Origin: Brevundimonas sp. G8 | GTDB lineage: Bacteria; Pseudomonadota; Alphaproteobacteria; Caulobacterales; Caulobacteraceae | DNA: 61,012 bases | Assembly: GCF_902506205.1 (NCBI RefSeq) | Contig: NZ_LR732816.1 | Coordinates: 782,864-843,875 of the forward strand | Reading direction: 5' to 3' | Shown: positions 42,683-51,474 of the stretch, piece by piece | Layout of the letters: each line of letters opens with the position of its first letter | Numbering within the stretch: position 1 is the first letter of the stretch | Position numbers and translations under genes: made by a program | Notes under the pieces: generated by a model | Told to the model about the DNA's origin: nothing | Database searches by the model: none | Seen by the model: only the letters and a program-made list of their open reading frames with translations

Positions 42683-45172
42683 ATGAGCGACCGGTCCGCA
42701 GGCCTCGCCCCGTCCCGCGTCACCGCGGTTCTGGGGCCCACCAACACCGGCAAGACCCATCTGGCGGTCGAGCGGATGCTGGGTCACGCCTCGGGCATGA
42801 TCGGCCTGCCTTTGCGCCTGCTGGCTCGCGAAATCTACGAGCGCATCGTCAGGCAGCGCGGGGCCGCCGCCGTCGCCCTGATCACCGGCGAGGAAAAGAT
42901 CGTCCCGCCGCGCCCCCACTATTTCGTCTGCACCGTCGAGGCCATGCCGCTGGAGCGGTCGGTCGAGTTCCTGGCCATCGACGAGATCCAGCTGGTCGCC
43001 GATCCCGAGCGCGGCCACGTCTTCACCCAGCGGCTGTTGCACGCGCGTGGCCGGTTCGAGACCATGTTCCTGGGCGCCGGCACGATGGAGCCGCTGATCC
43101 GCCGCCTGGTCCCGGACGTGGAGATCGTGACGCGGGATCGCCTGTCGACCCTGTCCTACGCCGGGTCCAAGAAACTGACCCGCCTGCCCCGCCGCAGCGC
43201 CATCGTCGCATTCAGCACCGAGCGGGTCTACGCCATCGCCGAACTGATCCGACGTCAGAGGGGCGGCGCGGCCGTCGTCATGGGCAGTCTATCGCCCCGC
43301 ACCCGCAACGCCCAGGTCGCGCTTTATCAGTCGGGCGAGGTCGATTTCCTGGTCGCCACCGACGCCATCGGCATGGGGCTGAACATGGACGTGGACCATG
43401 TCGCCTTTGCGGGCCTGCGCAAGTTCGACGGTCGGCGGACCCGTTGGCTGCATGCGCACGAGATCGGCCAGATCGCGGGCCGAGCCGGGCGCCACCTGCG
43501 CGACGGCACCTTCGGCGTCACGGCCGAGGCCGAGGATCTGGATGCCGATCTGGTCGAACAGGTGGTCGAGCATCGTTTCGATCCAGTGGAGGGTGCGGAG
43601 TGGCGCAACGCCAAACTCGATTTCGACACCCTGCCCGACCTGCTGCGATCCCTGACCGTCACGCCCCAGCGCATCGGTCTGAATCTGACCGGTGAGGCTC
43701 TGGACGAAACCCTGTTGCGTCGTCTGATCAAGGACGAGGAGATCGCCCGCATCGGCCGATCGCGCGGCGCCATCATGCGGCTGTGGGAAGCCTGCCAGTT
43801 GCCGGACTTTCAGAAGACGACGCTGGACGAGCACGCGCGGCTGGCCAAGGACGTCTTCCATGCCCTGACCGGCAAGCGGGGTCGGCTGACCGACGACTGG
43901 ATGGCGCCGCGCTTCGCCTTCGTTGACCGCGACGACGGCCAGATCGACCAGCTGTCGGCGCGTCTGTCGGCCGTCCGCACCCTGTCCTACATCGCCAACC
44001 GCCCCGACTGGGTTCATGACGCGCAGGGCTGGCGCGACAAGACCCGCGCGCTGGAAGACCGACTGTCGGACGTGTTGCACGAGCGGCTGACGGCCCGGTT
44101 CGTGGATCGGCGCACCACCGCCTTGATGCGCGCCCTGAACGTGCGGGACGATGCGTTCGCCGGGGTCGCCGATGACGGCGAGGTCACCGTCGAGGGGCAG
44201 GTGGTGGGTCAGTTGGAAGGCGTCCGCTTCCAGATGGAGAAGGGCGCCTCGGCGCTGGAGGACCGCACCCTGCGTCAGGCGGCGGTCCGTGCCGTGACGC
44301 CCGAGATCAACCGCCGTCTGGGTCGGCTGGCGGCCGAGACCGACGAAGCCTTTTCCATCACGCCGGATGGCGCGGTGCTGTGGCGCGGCGTGCTGACGGC
44401 GCAGATCGTGGCGACGCCACAAGGGGCCGATCCGTTCTCGCCTCAGGTGCGGCTGCTGGGCGAACTGGGGCCGACGCCGGCGCGAGAACGGGCGCGTCGC
44501 CGGATCGAGGCCTGGCTGGCGTCCGAGGCGGGCCGCGCGCTGCGCGATCTTCGCCGCCTTCGCCAAGCGGTGGAATCGGGGGCGCTGAAAGGCCTGCCGC
44601 GCGGCATCGCCTTCCGCCTGATCGAAGCGGGCGGCCTGATCGACCGGCGCGACGTGGAGCGCGATCTGGCGGCGCTGAGCCAGGTGGAGCGGCGCACGAT
44701 CAAAAGCTTCGCCATCCGCGTCGGCGTCAACTCCGTCTGGCTGCCCGGTTTGCAGAAGCCGCGCGCCCGCCATTTCGCCCAGGCCTTCCTGGACGCGCCG
44801 CTGATCCCCGCGACGCCCGACCTGATCCCGACGCCGGCCGAGACGCCCTCCCCGCGCCTGCTCTCGGCCCACGGCCTGCGCCAGGCCGGCCGCTGGCTGG
44901 TCCCGGTCGAGACGCTGGAGAAGATGGCCGACCTGCGCGCCGCCAACCACGGCAGGCTGTCTGACGAGGCCCTGACCGACCTGGGCTGGAGCGCCGATCA
45001 GGCGAAACAGGTCATCGCCGCGCTGAAGACCGAACGCGCCCGCCTGCCCGACAAGCCGGGCGCCGCGCCCAAACCGGTGAAGGATTCGCCGTTCGCTGCG
45101 CTGGCGGTTCTGACGGAAGCCCCACCTGCACGACCCAAGCGCCGTCGCCCGCGTCGAAAGGCGACGGCTTGA
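42683..45172 (+). CDS. Suv3-like DExH RNA helicase
   Basis: 829 aa. Helicase motifs: Walker A GPTNTGKTHLA (about 18-28), DEIQ box FLAIDEIQLVADPERGH, a family-specific MGSLSPRTRNAQVALYQSGE, ATDAIGMGLNMD and QIAGRAGR. The C-terminal third is an alphaproteobacterial extension ending in a basic tail (RPKRRRPRRKATA). The family is related to mitochondrial Suv3, which acts in RNA turnover; the bacterial role is less known. It precedes an S4 RNA-binding gene with overlapping start. Confidence 0.9.
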   Translation: MSDRSAGLAPSRVTAVLGPTNTGKTHLAVERMLGHASGMIGLPLRLLAREIYERIVRQRGAAAVALITGEEKIVPPRPHYFVCTVEAMPLERSVEFLAIDEIQLVADPERGHVFTQRLLHARGRFETMFLGAGTMEPLIRRLVPDVEIVTRDRLSTLSYAGSKKLTRLPRRSAIVAFSTERVYAIAELIRRQRGGAAVVMGSLSPRTRNAQVALYQSGEVDFLVATDAIGMGLNMDVDHVAFAGLRKFDGRRTRWLHAHEIGQIAGRAGRHLRDGTFGVTAEAEDLDADLVEQVVEHRFDPVEGAEWRNAKLDFDTLPDLLRSLTVTPQRIGLNLTGEALDETLLRRLIKDEEIARIGRSRGAIMRLWEACQLPDFQKTTLDEHARLAKDVFHALTGKRGRLTDDWMAPRFAFVDRDDGQIDQLSARLSAVRTLSYIANRPDWVHDAQGWRDKTRALEDRLSDVLHERLTARFVDRRTTALMRALNVRDDAFAGVADDGEVTVEGQVVGQLEGVRFQMEKGASALEDRTLRQAAVRAVTPEINRRLGRLAAETDEAFSITPDGAVLWRGVLTAQIVATPQGADPFSPQVRLLGELGPTPARERARRRIEAWLASEAGRALRDLRRLRQAVESGALKGLPRGIAFRLIEAGGLIDRRDVERDLAALSQVERRTIKSFAIRVGVNSVWLPGLQKPRARHFAQAFLDAPLIPATPDLIPTPAETPSPRLLSAHGLRQAGRWLVPVETLEKMADLRAANHGRLSDEALTDLGWSADQAKQVIAALKTERARLPDKPGAAPKPVKDSPFAALAVLTEAPPARPKRRRPRRKATA

Positions 45173-45444
45173 CCGAGGAGGCCTGTCGCATCGATCTGTG
45201 GCTGTGGCGCGCGCGGTTCGTGAAGACGCGGGGGCTGGCCGCCGATCTGGTCGAGCGGGGCGCGGTGCGGCTGACCCATCACGGGCGGGAGGCGCGGCTA
45301 GACAAGCCCAGCCGCTGCGTCCACGTCGGCGACTTGCTAACCTTCGCCGAGGACGGGCGCGTCACCAGCCTGAGGGTGGAGGCGCTGGGCGAAAGGCGCG
45401 GACCTGCCGAAGAGGCCCGCGCCCTTTACTCATTTATTGCTTGA
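45169..45444 (+). CDS. S4-domain RNA-binding protein (Hsp15-like)
   Basis: 91 aa read from TTG 45169, which overlaps the helicase stop (TTGA). The S4 fold is clear: RIDLWLWRARFVKTRGLAAD, LVERGAVRLTHHGREARLDK, VHVGDLLTF. Hsp15/HslR proteins bind free 50S subunits carrying nascent chains. Pairing with the Suv3-like helicase suggests a shared role in ribosome or RNA maintenance, by inference. The repeat element at 45445 starts directly after the stop. Confidence 0.88.
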   Translation: MTEEACRIDLWLWRARFVKTRGLAADLVERGAVRLTHHGREARLDKPSRCVHVGDLLTFAEDGRVTSLRVEALGERRGPAEEARALYSFIA

Positions 45445-45474
45445 GGGCTCAAGCAGCGCGAAGCGCGATAGCCC
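45445..45474. repeat. 30-bp GGGCTCAAG...TAGCCC element, copy 1
   Basis: GGGCTCAAGC followed by AGCGCGAAGCGCGATAGCCC. The ends (GGGCT/AGCCC) and the inner GCGC-GAA-GCGC are self-complementary, so it can fold as a hairpin. It abuts the S4 gene stop. Related copies are at 55190-55218 and 55228-55256. Confidence 0.75.
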
Positions 45475-45477
45475 TAC

Positions 45478-46104
45478 TTACTGCTTGAGAACGAACTCGC
45501 CCTCGATGTGCAGCTTCACTTCGTCGGAGACGGCCGGCAGGGCGTAGTTGATGCCGAAGTCCGAACGCTTGAACGTGGCCTCGCCGTCGAAGCCTGACTT
45601 GTAGGCGCCCATGACGGCGCCGGCGCCATTGAACTCGACCTCGATGGTGACGGACTTGGTCACGCCCTTGAGGGTCAGGTCGCCGACCACGGTCGCCTCG
45701 TTGGCGTCATCGGCGTCCACCGTCACCGAGCGCGAGACGAAGGTCGCCGTCGGGTGGTTGGCGGTGTCGAAGAAGTCGGCGGTCTGCAGGTGCGCCTTCA
45801 GCCGGTCGTCGTTCGGCGCCACGTCGCTCAGCGGAATGGTGGCGGTCAGGGTCGAGGCCGAGGGATTGGCCGGGTCCAGCTTCAGCTCGGCCTTCACGTT
45901 CACGAACTGGCCCGTGTAGGTCGACAGGCCGAAGTGGTTCACCGACCAGGTGATCTTGCCGTGGCCGGAATCGAGATCGTAGTCGCCGGCGGTGACTTCG
46001 GCCGGGGTCTTGGTCAGGGCGGCCTGGGCCACGACCGCGCCGCCAGCGGCGAGGCTGAGCGCCAGAGCGCCGGCTAGGGCGTATTTTGTGAAAGGCGTGC
46101 GCAT
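45478..46104 (-). CDS. YceI family periplasmic lipid-binding-type protein
   Basis: 208 aa from ATG 46104 (MRTPFTKYALAGALALSLAA), with CAGGAA 7 bases upstream; signal peptide ends near AQA. The mature protein shows the YceI lipocalin-like pattern: YDLDSGHGKITWSVNHFGLS, the FFDTANHPTATF core motif, and a terminal IEGEFVLK. The family binds isoprenoid-like lipids in the periplasm; the ligand here is unknown. It is divergent from fdxA. Confidence 0.93.
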   Translation of the reverse strand: MRTPFTKYALAGALALSLAAGGAVVAQAALTKTPAEVTAGDYDLDSGHGKITWSVNHFGLSTYTGQFVNVKAELKLDPANPSASTLTATIPLSDVAPNDDRLKAHLQTADFFDTANHPTATFVSRSVTVDADDANEATVVGDLTLKGVTKSVTIEVEFNGAGAVMGAYKSGFDGEATFKRSDFGINYALPAVSDEVKLHIEGEFVLKQ

Positions 46105-46292
46105 GGAAGAGTTCCTGTCGATGGGACGGTGAATATGCAATCAATACAGTTGCGATTAAGCCTGACTGTTGTCAAGGCGCGTCTATGCGGCTTGCGAACG
46201 TCTCTCGCCTTAAGCCCTGCTGTTGACAGTTGGTTGCGTGGCCGCCATGTCGCAGGCCTCCCGCTCACAGCTTGCCCCCCGTTCTTCGCCCA

Positions 46293-46634
46293 ATGACCTA
46301 CATAGTCACCGACGCCTGCGTGAAATGTAAGTTCATGGACTGCGTCGAGGTGTGTCCGGTGGACTGCTTCTACGAGGGCGAGAACTTCCTGGTCATCGCG
46401 CCCGACGAATGCATCGACTGCGGCGTGTGCGAGCCGGAATGCCCCGTCGACGCCATCGTACCCGACACCGAGGACGAGCCGGACGGCAAGTGGCTTCAGG
46501 TCAACGCCGAATACGCCAAGGTCTGGCCCAACATCACCGTCAAGGGCACACCCCCCGCCGACCGCGAACAATACGAACGCGAGACCGGCAAATACGAGAA
46601 ATACTTCAGCACCAAGCCGGGCAAGGGTTCCTGA
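46293..46634 (+). CDS. fdxA: Ferredoxin FdxA, 7Fe type
   Basis: 113 aa starting [20 protein letters not shown] at ATG 46293. The first cluster motif [14 protein letters not shown] and second [12 protein letters not shown] are those of [3Fe-4S][4Fe-4S] ferredoxins, and the C-terminal half ([20 protein letters not shown]) is the usual FdxA extension. The order helicase, S4 protein, fdxA, carD is common in alphaproteobacteria; here yceI sits inside it on the opposite strand. Confidence 0.96.
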   Translation: MTYIVTDACVKCKFMDCVEVCPVDCFYEGENFLVIAPDECIDCGVCEPECPVDAIVPDTEDEPDGKWLQVNAEYAKVWPNITVKGTPPADREQYERETGKYEKYFSTKPGKGS

Positions 46635-46692
46635 CTTTACGGCTGGCGGCGCTCAAGCCTTGCCGCAAATCCACGTCCGCCCTGTGGACGTT

Positions 46693-46764
46693 TTGAAATT
46701 CCGCAGATTTGTGATAGGTTCTGTTTCATTCGATCGGGCGGTCCGCGAAATCTTCGCGCCGCCC
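46693..46764 (+). promoter_or_regulatory. carD upstream region: possible promoter and leader hairpin
   Basis: The 301 bases between fdxA and carD hold no gene. TTGAAA (46693-46698) with TAGGTT (46715-46720) 16 bases on could be a promoter. Just after it, a strong hairpin GGGCGG-TCC-GCGAA-ATC-TTCGC-G-CCGCCC spans 46736-46764. If transcribed it would form a structured leader about 170 bases ahead of carD; it could equally end fdxA transcription, although the following T run is weak. Confidence 0.45.
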
Positions 46765-46935
46765 GTGTTTGCGACAGCATCCCGCCCATAGACGGGATCG
46801 GCCAGAGGTTTGGTGATCCGTTTCCGCATTTGACGTCCAACATCATCCCCTCCGACGGAGCGATCCGGCGGATGAGATCCTGTTTGCGTTTCCTGCGCCT
46901 TCGCGTCGCCCGGCCCTGACCGGGAAAGGACGATT

Positions 46936-47466
46936 ATGACGAGCAAGACTGGTCTGGAGTTCAAGGTTGGCGACGCGGTCGTCTATCCGGCGCACGGCGT
47001 CGGTAAAGTCGCGGCGGTCGAGGTCCAGGAAGTCGCGGGCATGTCGCTGGAAGTCTATGTCGTGACCTTCGACCACGAGAAGATGACCCTGCGCGTCCCG
47101 ACCAAGAAGGCCGCGACGGCCGGCCTGCGTTCGCTGGCCGCCGACGATGTCGTGACCAAGGCCCTGACCACCCTGAAGGGCCGCGCCCGCATCAAGCGCA
47201 CCATGTGGTCGCGTCGCGCCCAGGAATACGAAGCCAAGATCAACTCGGGCGACCTGATCTCTATCGCCGAAGTGGTCCGCGACCTGCACCGCGCCGACAC
47301 CCAGCCGGAACAGTCCTATTCGGAGCGCCAGCTCTATGAATCGGCCCTGGACCGCATGGCGCGCGAGGTCGCCGCCGCCAACAAGATCGACAAGGACGCC
47401 GCCGTCGAGCTGCTCGCCAAGTCGCTCAGCGCCAAGAAGCCGATCCCGACCGCCGAAGCCGCCTGA
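46936..47466 (+). CDS. carD: CarD/CdnL family transcriptional regulator
   Basis: 176 aa after AAAGGACGATT. The N-terminal RNA-polymerase-interacting Tudor-like domain (FKVGDAVVYPAHGVGKVAAV) is followed by the helical DNA-binding domain (MWSRRAQEYEAKINSGDLIS, AEVVRDLHRADTQPEQSYSE). CdnL/CarD proteins stabilise open promoter complexes, notably at rRNA promoters, and are linked to growth control in Caulobacter. A strong terminator follows. Confidence 0.96.
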   Translation: MTSKTGLEFKVGDAVVYPAHGVGKVAAVEVQEVAGMSLEVYVVTFDHEKMTLRVPTKKAATAGLRSLAADDVVTKALTTLKGRARIKRTMWSRRAQEYEAKINSGDLISIAEVVRDLHRADTQPEQSYSERQLYESALDRMAREVAAANKIDKDAAVELLAKSLSAKKPIPTAEAA

Positions 47467-47499
47467 ATCGCAGGTTGGGGCTTCGTCCTCGGACAAACG

Positions 47500-47532
47500 A
47501 AAAGGCCCCGGAGCGATCCGGGGCCTTTTTTG
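47500..47532 (+). terminator. Rho-independent terminator after carD
   Basis: A 13-bp stem AAAAGGCCCCGGA / TCCGGGGCCTTTT with loop GCGA (47513-47516) runs into a seven-T run ending at 47532. The A run on the left arm means it could also act on the minus-strand DUF3617 gene. Confidence 0.95.
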
Positions 47533-47551
47533 CTGCTCGGCTATACGGGCC

Positions 47552-48031
47552 TCAGAAATACTCGGCGTTGGCCGGGCACTGGGCGCTGATGCGGCGTGCG
47601 GTGATGCTGGCGGGAATATAGGGGGTGCCGCGCACGATCTGGGCGCCCCCGCGGAAGCTGAAGCTGGTGTCGGTATAGGTCCCGTTCAGCCGCACGGCGA
47701 TGCGGCGATTCTTGTGATCGGAACACGTCCCTTCGAAACGGGCATTGCCGCCACCGACCACGCGGGTCGGATAGGTGCAGCGCCACTTGTTGGTCGACAG
47801 GCCGCCGAAGAATCGGTTGATCTCGCTGGGGCGCACGCAGCGCTGCAGCGTGTCGCGCTGGCCCACCGCGCTGGTGGTGTATTCCCAATAGCCGGGCAGC
47901 ACTTCGGTCTGGGCCGCGGTCTGGGCGGGGGCGATGGCGGGCGAGGCCAGCATGAAGCCGCCGGCCATCACCGGGGCCAGGACGGCGAGCGCCCGCTTGG
48001 GCAGACGGTCGATCAGCGACGGACGGGACAT
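47552..48031 (-). CDS. DUF3617 family secreted protein
   Basis: 159 aa from ATG 48031 (MSRPSLIDRL), chosen because AGAAGG lies 5 bases upstream; ATG 48061 is an alternative. A signal region ends near AIAPAQ. The body has the DUF3617 layout: LPGYWEYTTSAVG, a Cys in LQRCVRPSE, NKWRCTYPTRVVGGGNARFE with GTC, then RISAQCP. The family is periplasmic and of unknown function. Divergent from rpmB. Confidence 0.85.
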   Translation of the reverse strand: MSRPSLIDRLPKRALAVLAPVMAGGFMLASPAIAPAQTAAQTEVLPGYWEYTTSAVGQRDTLQRCVRPSEINRFFGGLSTNKWRCTYPTRVVGGGNARFEGTCSDHKNRRIAVRLNGTYTDTSFSFRGGAQIVRGTPYIPASITARRISAQCPANAEYF

Positions 48032-48133
48032 GGCGGCCTTCTGTTCTGCTTTGGTCTTCATGGTATGACCCATACAGGGCGGCATTTGAATGACGGCTGA
48101 ACGAGCCGTCTGGATCATGCGTCCAGACTCAGC

Positions 48134-48163
48134 TTGACGCCGAACCGCCTCTTCCCTTATACG
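48134..48163 (+). promoter_or_regulatory. Candidate sigma-70 promoter of rpmB
   Basis: TTGACG (48134-48139) and TATACG (48158-48163) are spaced by 18 bases, a good housekeeping match, and lie about 92 bases before the rpmB start. Confidence 0.55.
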
Positions 48164-48254
48164 GCCCCCTCTCGCGCGGGCAGGTTCCTGCGCGCAACTG
48201 TTCATGCGTCTTCTCCCATGCTCGGGCTGGACGCCGCATCTTAAGGATCTGACG

Positions 48255-48557
48255 ATGTCGCGTCGTTGCGAACTCACCGGTATCGGCCCGATGGTCGGCC
48301 ACAATGTGAGCCACTCGAACATCAAGACCAAGCGCCGGTTCCTGCCGTCGCTGAAGACGGTCAAGCTGACTTCGGAAACCCTGGGCCAGACGTTCAGCCT
48401 GCGTATCTCGAACGCTGCGCTGCGCACCCTGGACTACAAGGGCGGCCTGGACGTCTTTATCGTCAAGGCGCGCGACGAGCAGCTGTCGATCGCCGCCCAG
48501 CGCATCAAGCGCCAGGTTCGCGCCAAGATCGCCGAGCAAGCCGCCGCCGCCGCCTGA
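48255..48557 (+). CDS. rpmB: 50S ribosomal protein L28
   Basis: 100 aa starting MSRRCELTGIGPMVGHNVSH at ATG 48255, with AAGGA upstream. The sequence has the expected L28 N terminus, SNIKTKRRFLPSLKTV and the alphaproteobacterial C-terminal extension (TLDYKGGLDVFIVKARDEQL). Single-gene unit with its own promoter and terminator. Confidence 0.98.
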   Translation: MSRRCELTGIGPMVGHNVSHSNIKTKRRFLPSLKTVKLTSETLGQTFSLRISNAALRTLDYKGGLDVFIVKARDEQLSIAAQRIKRQVRAKIAEQAAAAA

Positions 48558-48586
48558 TCGGCGTCTGCGACATAGAGTTCTGGAAG

Positions 48587-48612
48587 AGGCCGGTGGAAAC
48601 ACCGGCCTTTTT
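48587..48612 (+). terminator. Rho-independent terminator after rpmB
   Basis: Stem AGGCCGGTG / CACCGGCCT (48587-48595, 48600-48608) with loop GAAA, followed by TTTTTC. Confidence 0.93.
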
Positions 48613-48669
48613 CTTTGCGCCCTTGCCGGCCCGCGCTAAGCCTTCCCCGCCAGACAGAAGGGAAGTTGG

Positions 48670-50394
48670 ATGCGCATCAAGGTTCTGCTTGCCGCCGCGA
48701 GCCTTCTGGCCCTGACCGCCTGCGCCACCGCCCCGACCCCAACTGCCGCGACAACGCGTGAATCCACCCCCTACACCCTGGCCACTGACCAGCCGCTGAC
48801 GTCAGAACAACAGGCGGTGCGGTTCGACAAGGCCGACCTGACGATCCGGGTTATCCCTGCCGACAAGGCCATCGACGCCGTCGCCGTGCTGGACTTCACC
48901 GCCAAGGCGCCGCTGGAGGCTCTGGTCGTCGATCTGGATACGCTGCTGACCATCTCGTCGGTTCAGATCGACGGGGTCGAGGTCGCCGTCGACCGCTGGT
49001 CCAATCCCGAGGGCCGGCTGACGGTGCAGTTGGCCCAGACCCTGGCCGGCGGACAGTCCGTCGCCCTGCGTGTCGCCTATGCCGGTCAGCCGCGCGTGGC
49101 GCCCCGTGCGCCCTGGGACGGCGGTTTCGTCTGGTCCACCGCGCCGTCGGGCGAGCCGTGGATCGCCACCGCCGTTCAGGGCGAGGGCTGCGACATCTTC
49201 TGGCCCTGTATCGACAGCCCGCACGGCGAGCCGGGCCGGGTCGACCTGCACATCACCGTCCCGTCCGACCTTTCGGCGCCGTCCAACGGTCGGTTCCTGG
49301 GCAAGGTCGATCACGGCGACGGCTGGACCACCTGGAACTGGACCGCCAAGTCGCCCAACACCTACGCCATCGCTCTGAACGTCGGTCCCTATGAGGAGGT
49401 CGCGGGCGCGTATCGCAGCCGGTTCGGCAACACCATCCCCATGGCCTACTGGCATCTGAAGTCGGACACGCCGGAACAGGTCCAGGCCCTGTTCGCCCAG
49501 TTCCCGAAGATGCTGGACTTCTTCGAGGCCACCGTCGGCCCCTATCCCTTCGGCGACGAGAAGATGGGCGTGGTCGAGACCCCGCACCTGGGCATGGAGC
49601 ACCAGACCATCAACGCCTACGGCAATGGCTACAAGATCGACGGCCGAGGCTACGACTGGCTGTTGCAGCACGAGTTCGCCCACGAATGGTTCGGCAATCA
49701 GCTGACCAACCAGAACGCCGACGACATGTGGCTGCACGAAGGGCTGGGCAGCTATATGCAGCCGCTCTACGCGCGCTGGCTGCTGGGCGACCGCTATATG
49801 CAGCGCGAACTGGCCAACCAGCGTGAGGGGCTGATCAACAAATTTCGCGTCGTGTCAGGCGCCCCCAAGACCGAGGACGAGGTCTACAAGGGCGACGTCG
49901 GGCCGGGCAACGACATCTATTCCAAGGGTTCGCTGATCAGCCATTCGCTGCGGATGCTGATCGGGGACGCCGCCTTCCACGAGGCGATCACCCGTCTCGT
50001 CTATGGCCGACCTGATCCCCGACCAGGCAATTTCGCGCCGCTGTATCGTTCGACCGGCGACTTCCTGGAGATCGTCAATGCGGTGACGGGCCAGGACTAT
50101 GGCTGGTTCTTCCTGGGCTATCTCTACAACGCCGCCCTGCCGGTGCTGACGCAGGCGCGCGAGGGCGGGGTGCTGCGGCTGGAATGGACGACCGGCGACG
50201 GCAAGGCCTTCCCTATGCCGCTGGAGGTCGAGATCGACGGCGCCGTCCAGGTCGTAGCGATGACTGGCGGTCGGGGTCAGGTCGCGGTTCCGGGGGGCGC
50301 GCACGTCCTGATCGACCCGCAGAACAAGGTGCTGCGCCAGATGGACGTGATCGACGAACTTCAGGCCTACAAGGCGGCGCAGAAGCCCAAGTAA
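48670..50394 (+). CDS. M1 family metallopeptidase, lipoprotein
   Basis: 574 aa with a lipoprotein signal (LLALTAC). The M1 N-domain beta structure is followed by the exopeptidase motif in GMEHQTINAYG (variant of GAMEN) and the zinc site HEFAH-x18-E (LLQHEFAHEWFGNQLTN... LHEG). It ends soon after the catalytic domain and lacks the long C-terminal helical domain of PepN, so it belongs to the short, secreted type that trims peptides outside the cytoplasm. Next to it downstream lies a palindromic repeat element. Confidence 0.93.
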   Translation: MRIKVLLAAASLLALTACATAPTPTAATTRESTPYTLATDQPLTSEQQAVRFDKADLTIRVIPADKAIDAVAVLDFTAKAPLEALVVDLDTLLTISSVQIDGVEVAVDRWSNPEGRLTVQLAQTLAGGQSVALRVAYAGQPRVAPRAPWDGGFVWSTAPSGEPWIATAVQGEGCDIFWPCIDSPHGEPGRVDLHITVPSDLSAPSNGRFLGKVDHGDGWTTWNWTAKSPNTYAIALNVGPYEEVAGAYRSRFGNTIPMAYWHLKSDTPEQVQALFAQFPKMLDFFEATVGPYPFGDEKMGVVETPHLGMEHQTINAYGNGYKIDGRGYDWLLQHEFAHEWFGNQLTNQNADDMWLHEGLGSYMQPLYARWLLGDRYMQRELANQREGLINKFRVVSGAPKTEDEVYKGDVGPGNDIYSKGSLISHSLRMLIGDAAFHEAITRLVYGRPDPRPGNFAPLYRSTGDFLEIVNAVTGQDYGWFFLGYLYNAALPVLTQAREGGVLRLEWTTGDGKAFPMPLEVEIDGAVQVVAMTGGRGQVAVPGGAHVLIDPQNKVLRQMDVIDELQAYKAAQKPK

Positions 50395-50398
50395 CGAC

Positions 50399-50542
50399 CC
50401 TTCTCCCATTGGGAGAAGGTGGCCCGAAGGGCCGGATGAGGGTCGGCCGGTGGGCCAACTCGCACCACCCGCCCCTCACCCTTTCGCGCAAAGCTGATCG
50501 CTTCGCTCTCAGGCGCTCAAGCCCTCTCCCAATGGGAGAGGG
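50399..50542. repeat. Composite palindromic intergenic element (144 bp)
   Basis: It begins with CCTTCTCCC-ATT-GGGAGAAGG (50399-50419), then GGCCC-GAA-GGGCC (50421-50433), and ends with CCCTCTCCC-AAT-GGGAGAGGG (50522-50542). The layout and length match the element at 2071-2210. It separates the convergent peptidase and transglutaminase genes, and its hairpins may act as terminators for both. Confidence 0.8.
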
Positions 50543-50548
50543 TAAGTA

Positions 50549-51325
50549 TCACGCCGCCGCAACCGTCACGGATTGGCGCACCATCTGGCACCGTTCCTGG
50601 GTCGTCAGGAAGGCGATGTCCGCCGCATCCCGCCCGCAGGCGATCCGCACAAGACCCTCGACCGGCGCCAAGCCCGTCGCGTCGACCAGCCACCAGCCGT
50701 TGTCCAGCCAGACCTCGAAGATGGCGTGGAAATCGGGCGGCTCCAGCTGGTGAGCGAAGGCACTGACGGCGCGCGCCGGAATGCCCGACGCCCGGCACAG
50801 GGTCATGCCCAGGTGGGTGAAGTCGCGGCAAACCCCGGCGCGGTCGATGAAGGTGCGGGCCGCCGTGGTCTCGGTGTCCGACACGCCGTGCTCGTAATCG
50901 ACGTTGGCGGTGATCCAGTTCAGGATCGCCAGCACGCGCGCGCCGCCCGCTGTGTCGCCGAACTCGCGCGTCACGAACCGGCCGAACTGATCCGACGGGC
51001 AATACCGGCTGGGTTGCAGATAGGGCAGGACCTCGGCCGGCAGTTCGCCCCAGTCGTGCTGAGACACGCTGGGCGGCAGGCCCTTCAGCACGCCGTTCTC
51101 GACCACCGCCTCATAGGTCAGGGTGACCTCGCCCTCGACATGGCAACGCAGGGTGCGGGCGCCGAAATCGACATCTTCGTCCTCGTGGAAATCCACGGGC
51201 GGATCGAAGGTCAGGGTCTCTTCGATGATGTCCTGGCCGGGCCAATGGGCGACCTGGATCTTGTAGATGGCGTCCGTCGGCGGATCGAAACGATAGACGA
51301 GCTCGGCGCGCACGCGCAGTTTCAT
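50549..51325 (-). CDS. Transglutaminase-like family protein
   Basis: 258 aa. The papain-like triad is visible: Cys in RAGVCRDFTHLGMTLCRA, His in PDFHAIFEVWLDNGWW and Asp in LVDATGLAP. The N-terminal half is a beta domain typical of bacterial transglutaminase-like proteins. No signal peptide. Members of this group are often predicted peptidases or cross-linkers; the substrate is unknown. Confidence 0.9.
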   Translation of the reverse strand: MKLRVRAELVYRFDPPTDAIYKIQVAHWPGQDIIEETLTFDPPVDFHEDEDVDFGARTLRCHVEGEVTLTYEAVVENGVLKGLPPSVSQHDWGELPAEVLPYLQPSRYCPSDQFGRFVTREFGDTAGGARVLAILNWITANVDYEHGVSDTETTAARTFIDRAGVCRDFTHLGMTLCRASGIPARAVSAFAHQLEPPDFHAIFEVWLDNGWWLVDATGLAPVEGLVRIACGRDAADIAFLTTQERCQMVRQSVTVAAA

Positions 51326-51474
51326 GAGGGCTACCGTTCCGGGCGAAAATGAAAATGGACGAGGCTGCTGAACGCCATGCGCCCTGGGCCGTTCCGTGTC
51401 CGTGACGCGCCTTCTAGCGCGGCTTCACGCCCGTGAAAATCGACAAGACAAGACAGTGTGTTAATCTGGCGCCC

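Noticed and set aside
46223..46228. TTGACA upstream of fdxA as a promoter -35
   Set aside because: No acceptable -10 box lies 16-19 bases downstream, so I did not annotate it.
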